Positions 61,096 to 64,000 of a stretch of 64,000 bases of DNA are shown piece after piece (the first letter of the stretch is position 1; the number at the start of each line of letters is the position of its first letter). The DNA is from JBCCVH01 sp942492555 (GTDB lineage: Bacteria > Bacteroidota > Bacteroidia > Cytophagales > Amoebophilaceae). Position numbers and translations under genes: made by a program. The stretch spans positions 1 through 64,000 of the forward strand of contig CALOEX010000014.1 of assembly GCA_942492555.1 (NCBI GenBank). The letters run 5' to 3'. The notes beneath the pieces were generated by a model. That model did not search any database and was not told where the DNA came from. It saw only the letters and a list, made by a program, of their open reading frames with translations.

Positions 61096-64000
61096 TTATT
61101 TTTTTAATCCAGGTACACATAATGAATGCTTTTTAACGGTTTTAAATAACTCTGCCATCGCTTTCTCGAGGGTGGGCTTTGTGTCTAAAAATTTGGACCA
61201 CCAAGCATTGTAAGCTTGCCCATTATGCAGCTTCAAGTGGGTTGGTTTATCTACCCAAGCGAGGAGGCGGGGATCGTGGACGTTGATGCCGATTTTGGCG
61301 AACTCTTTCGCCAGCTTTTTCGGGAAGATGTGATGTACTTCGAGGTCAGAGTGGATTAATAAATCAATTCCTTGTTCTTTGGTGTGTTTTATCAAGTTTT
61401 TTCGATATTCCCTCTCCAAGTTCTTAAATCCTCGTTGCTTGAAATATTCTATTGCCTGGTGGGGATCCTTAGGGACGTTGGCTACTTCTTGTAAAAGCTG
61501 GGTGAGGGTTTTTCCTTCGACTACAGGAGGAGGTACCTTGAATTTATTGATAAGTTCCTTGACTGCATCGCTTCCCGAAAGACCCATTTTGCTGAGCAAA
61601 TTCTCAAAGTGGCCTTTTTTTTCTATTTCCAGTGCCCATCCGCTATTTTTTTGCAGGAAAGAGAGGAGTTCTGCCTCTTTTGTAAGAGGGCAAGTGATGG
61701 TGGCTATATTTTTCAATTGGCAGATAGCTCTCTCAGATAATTTTATTTCGTTCTTAAACAAAGAGAGACTTCGACTCGCGATGACTTGGGTGACTTTTTG
61801 AATTTTTTTGGCAGGGACTTGGGTGACTTTAAAGGCAGTTTTTTTGGGAATGGCAAATTCTGTGATTTTTTCCGCAAATTTTACCACTTCACTAGTCTTT
61901 TCAGTGATGTTTGTAACCTGCACAAATCGTGTGATCTTTTTGGTAGAACCCGAGCCCAGGCGTTCGATGATACGCCGATTGCGTTTGACAAATTGCCAAA
62001 GCTTCTCTTCTTTTTTGAGACTTGCCTCCATTTTGATGATATTTCCGAAGGTTTTTATCGTTTTGGCAGAAGCAGAAGCCTCTTTCAAGTCATGCATGAC
62101 TTGAGAGACCTCGTAGAGTCTTGTACCATACATAAACAAGGCTTGGGCTCCTTCTCCTAAAGCATAGTTGATGACCTCCATGCTACAATAACCGACTATT
62201 TCTATTTTTTTTTCTATTTTTTGTTTTTTGTCCAATCCATGAGCCTGCGGGTTGTTGGCTTTCCAGGCCTCTTCGTTTTGCTTTTTAAATGTCTCTTTAG
62301 CACGATATTGATGAAATGCTTTTAAGTGAGCATCTTGGTCATGGTAATATTCTCGGAAATCTTCTACTTTTTTGTTGACCAAATCATAAATTTTTTTCTG
62401 TTCTTTGAATTTATGTTTCAGCTCTTTGACAAAGCAATCTTTTGGGTTTAGAGATGGATCTTTTATTACAGCAGCAAATGCTTTCATAGTAACGTCAAAA
62501 AGGATGATCTCTGGGATAATCAATGCACCATCTTTGTAAATAATCTTGGTGGCTTTGTAAATCGTGCCAGGAGTTTTTTTTACAACATTGTAAATCGTGC
62601 CAGGAGTTTTTTTTACAACATTGTAAATCGTGCCAGGAGTGCTTTTTACAAAGTCCCACAAATCAGCAGTATTATTGCGCATGCCTTTTAGGAAACTCTT
62701 GCCTACATCACTGAAAGAGATCGGTGGTGGGCTTCCTTCTTTGCCTAAAAGAGTACGAACTCCTCGAATGGATTCGTGGATTTTTTCATTGTTTGTTTTG
62801 CTAAAATTTTTGGCGTATTTTTTTACTTTTTCTAATTTTTGTAGAAGCAGGAGCAGATCATTTTTGTCCCCTTCTTGCAGTAGAGGCTGATTTGGGTCCT
62901 GAGCATGGGCAAGAGTTTTATTACTTTCTTGAATGAGTTTATCCTGCTCTGAGAGGGGAATAACGTGCCAAGAACATTTTTCATCGCTTTCTTGAAATAG
63001 ATACTGCGAATGGGCTCTTCTGTACAAAGAAAGCAATTTTTCGGATTCGTTCTTTTCGATCTTAATTTCTTCTCCGAGAAAGGCATAAAATTGTTCATTG
63101 TATTTCCCTTCAATATTTTTTTCTAATCCTTCGTTCTTTTTTAAGCACTCTTTGATTACTTCTTTTATTGCAGAGGTTTTTATTTTACGATTTTCATCAT
63201 CAAGTCCATACTTCTTATTGGAATGGCAATGTTCTATTTTATTTATTTCTTCTTCGAGAATGGCATTAACTTGTTCATTGTCTTTCCCTTCAATATTTTT
63301 TTCTATTTTTTCTTTTTCAATATCTTTTTTATTATTGAATAAGAGCAATCTTTTTTGGGGGTCTTTTTGCAATATCGAAAAACTCGCTTCTAGCAGGCTG
63401 GCGTATAGAAGCTCTCCATGCTCCGTTTCGATGGCGTAGAGTGTGCCATTTTTTTTGCTTTCTTTTTTGATAATTTTTTCTTCTTTGAGATATTCTTCTG
63501 CATTGGCTTTATCTACTTTTTCGACGGATTCCTCTTGATAAGAGTAGAGGGGAATCTTCAAGTATTTATAAATCTTTTTTATACTTTCGTCATTCTGTTT
63601 GATAGCGTTTTTCAAGATTTTTTCTTTTTCTTCTTCTTCTTTGTTTCTGGAGAATTGGAAAATCTTTTTTTTTCCATTTAGTTCTTTGAGTTGATTTTTT
63701 GCCTTAGCGTTGTTTTTAGGGAGTTTACCCAAATAGAAGAAAAGTAAATCTTTATCTTTTTCGTTCAATTTCTGCTTTTTTAAGATAATATCGATTTCTT
63801 TTTGGAAATCTTCGATTTCTTTTTTTGTTTTTTCCAAGGGCAGGAGTTGTGCTTTGCGTTCTTCGTATTGTTGATTGAGTGCAACCAAGGATTTTTGTAT
63901 TTTGTAAAAATTGTACCTGATAAGATCTTGATTTTTCACGCCTGCAGCCTCAAAAATAAAGATCTTCTTGAGAGGGTCTAAATCCTCTGACGATATATAT
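61096..64000 (-). CDS. large polymorphic toxin with C-terminal HNH-type nuclease, 5' end beyond window
   Basis: At least 968 codons. The frame is open to the right edge, so the GTG at 63939 is probably internal; residues just upstream read SSEDLDPLKKIFIFEAAG. The N-terminal 400 residues are Lys/Glu-rich coiled coil. The middle has an 11-residue repeat (TPGTIYNVVKK, three times) and helical regions. The last about 90 residues hold the nuclease-like tip: LEVHHIFPKKLAKEFAKIGI, then DPRLLAWVDKPTHLKLHNGQ and YNAWWSKF. The His-His and spaced His pattern resembles the HNH/AHH toxins of the DUF2380 (TIGR02269) type. No signal peptide is visible within the window. Followed by a putative immunity gene and an orphan tip. 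Confidence 0.75.
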   Translation of the reverse strand, partial: YISSEDLDPLKKIFIFEAAGVKNQDLIRYNFYKIQKSLVALNQQYEERKAQLLPLEKTKKEIEDFQKEIDIILKKQKLNEKDKDLLFFYLGKLPKNNAKAKNQLKELNGKKKIFQFSRNKEEEEKEKILKNAIKQNDESIKKIYKYLKIPLYSYQEESVEKVDKANAEEYLKEEKIIKKESKKNGTLYAIETEHGELLYASLLEASFSILQKDPQKRLLLFNNKKDIEKEKIEKNIEGKDNEQVNAILEEEINKIEHCHSNKKYGLDDENRKIKTSAIKEVIKECLKKNEGLEKNIEGKYNEQFYAFLGEEIKIEKNESEKLLSLYRRAHSQYLFQESDEKCSWHVIPLSEQDKLIQESNKTLAHAQDPNQPLLQEGDKNDLLLLLQKLEKVKKYAKNFSKTNNEKIHESIRGVRTLLGKEGSPPPISFSDVGKSFLKGMRNNTADLWDFVKSTPGTIYNVVKKTPGTIYNVVKKTPGTIYKATKIIYKDGALIIPEIILFDVTMKAFAAVIKDPSLNPKDCFVKELKHKFKEQKKIYDLVNKKVEDFREYYHDQDAHLKAFHQYRAKETFKKQNEEAWKANNPQAHGLDKKQKIEKKIEIVGYCSMEVINYALGEGAQALFMYGTRLYEVSQVMHDLKEASASAKTIKTFGNIIKMEASLKKEEKLWQFVKRNRRIIERLGSGSTKKITRFVQVTNITEKTSEVVKFAEKITEFAIPKKTAFKVTQVPAKKIQKVTQVIASRSLSLFKNEIKLSERAICQLKNIATITCPLTKEAELLSFLQKNSGWALEIEKKGHFENLLSKMGLSGSDAVKELINKFKVPPPVVEGKTLTQLLQEVANVPKDPHQAIEYFKQRGFKNLEREYRKNLIKHTKEQGIDLLIHSDLEVHHIFPKKLAKEFAKIGINVHDPRLLAWVDKPTHLKLHNGQAYNAWWSKFLDTKPTLEKAMAELFKTVKKHSLCVPGLKK
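62556..62654 (-). repeat. 33-bp direct repeats in the toxin gene
   Basis: Three copies starting at 62556, 62589 and 62622 with period 33 encode TPGTIYNVVKK, TPGTIYNVVKK and STPGTIYNVV-type units. The first two junctions are identical in DNA. Confidence 0.9.

Overview
The window reads as a piece of an AT-rich Bacteroidota genome, most likely an obligate intracellular symbiont of the Amoebophilaceae type (Amoebophilus/Cardinium lineage). This is inference from several signs: a Rho factor with a long low-complexity insertion, Bacteroidota-style promoters (-33 TTG/TTTG, -7 TAnnTTTG) where a promoter can be seen, and no obvious Shine-Dalgarno use. Housekeeping genes are scattered as singles, decayed insertion sequences are common, and there are many exported coiled-coil/TPR proteins plus a eukaryote-like TLC-domain protein. 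No marker gene here fixes the species.

Layout. 1-5.1 kb: an unknown gene cut by the left edge, a broken AbiEi-like antitoxin, then rlmB, efp, rpmF, a truncated membrane-anchored DnaJ and a small exported protein, all on the minus strand. 5.1-9.5 kb: small genes (MazG-like, membrane proteins, ogt, a VOC protein), rimM and tRNA-Ala(UGC), with an IS256 scrap and a perfect GC-rich hairpin. 9.5-16.6 kb: a minus-strand run of membrane and exported proteins (coiled coil, TLC domain, double-length YhhQ-type transporter, Dcu-type dicarboxylate transporter, TPR protein). 16.7-24.1 kb: an IS256 remnant, an exported P-loop GTPase, gatC, rho, yidC and lysS on the plus strand. 24.4-34.8 kb: large exported coiled-coil proteins carrying tandem repeats, interrupted by a nested, decayed IS605/IS256/Rpn region with an intact-looking IS200-type tnpA. 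35-40.8 kb: nhaC, mutY, gatA, sufB. 40.9-42.1 kb: a dead Rpn nuclease gene fused to an IS256 end, then tRNA-Asp(GUC).

The most striking region is 42.2-58.4 kb. Four tandem copies of a ~3.5 kb gene each encode one polypeptide with a sodium:solute symporter domain, a second membrane module, a degenerate histidine-kinase-like core and a complete SpoT-type (p)ppGpp hydrolase HD domain, with no synthetase domain. Copies are separated by 216-bp spacers that look identical. Output domains are nearly identical while the transporter domains differ, and one copy is frameshifted. A divergently transcribed histidine kinase beside the array matches its central part and keeps better ATPase motifs. I infer a family of nutrient or ion sensors that lower (p)ppGpp directly.

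58.5-64 kb holds two broken genes (MepB-like, GyrI-like) and a polymorphic-toxin locus. It has a large toxin with an HNH-type C-terminal nuclease, a putative exported immunity protein, an orphan copy of the toxin tip, and the start of a second immunity gene.

Strand composition is strongly asymmetric. From about 5.1 to 24.2 kb the plus strand is A/C-rich whichever strand is coding; on both sides it is G/T-rich. That fits a segment inverted relative to its surroundings.
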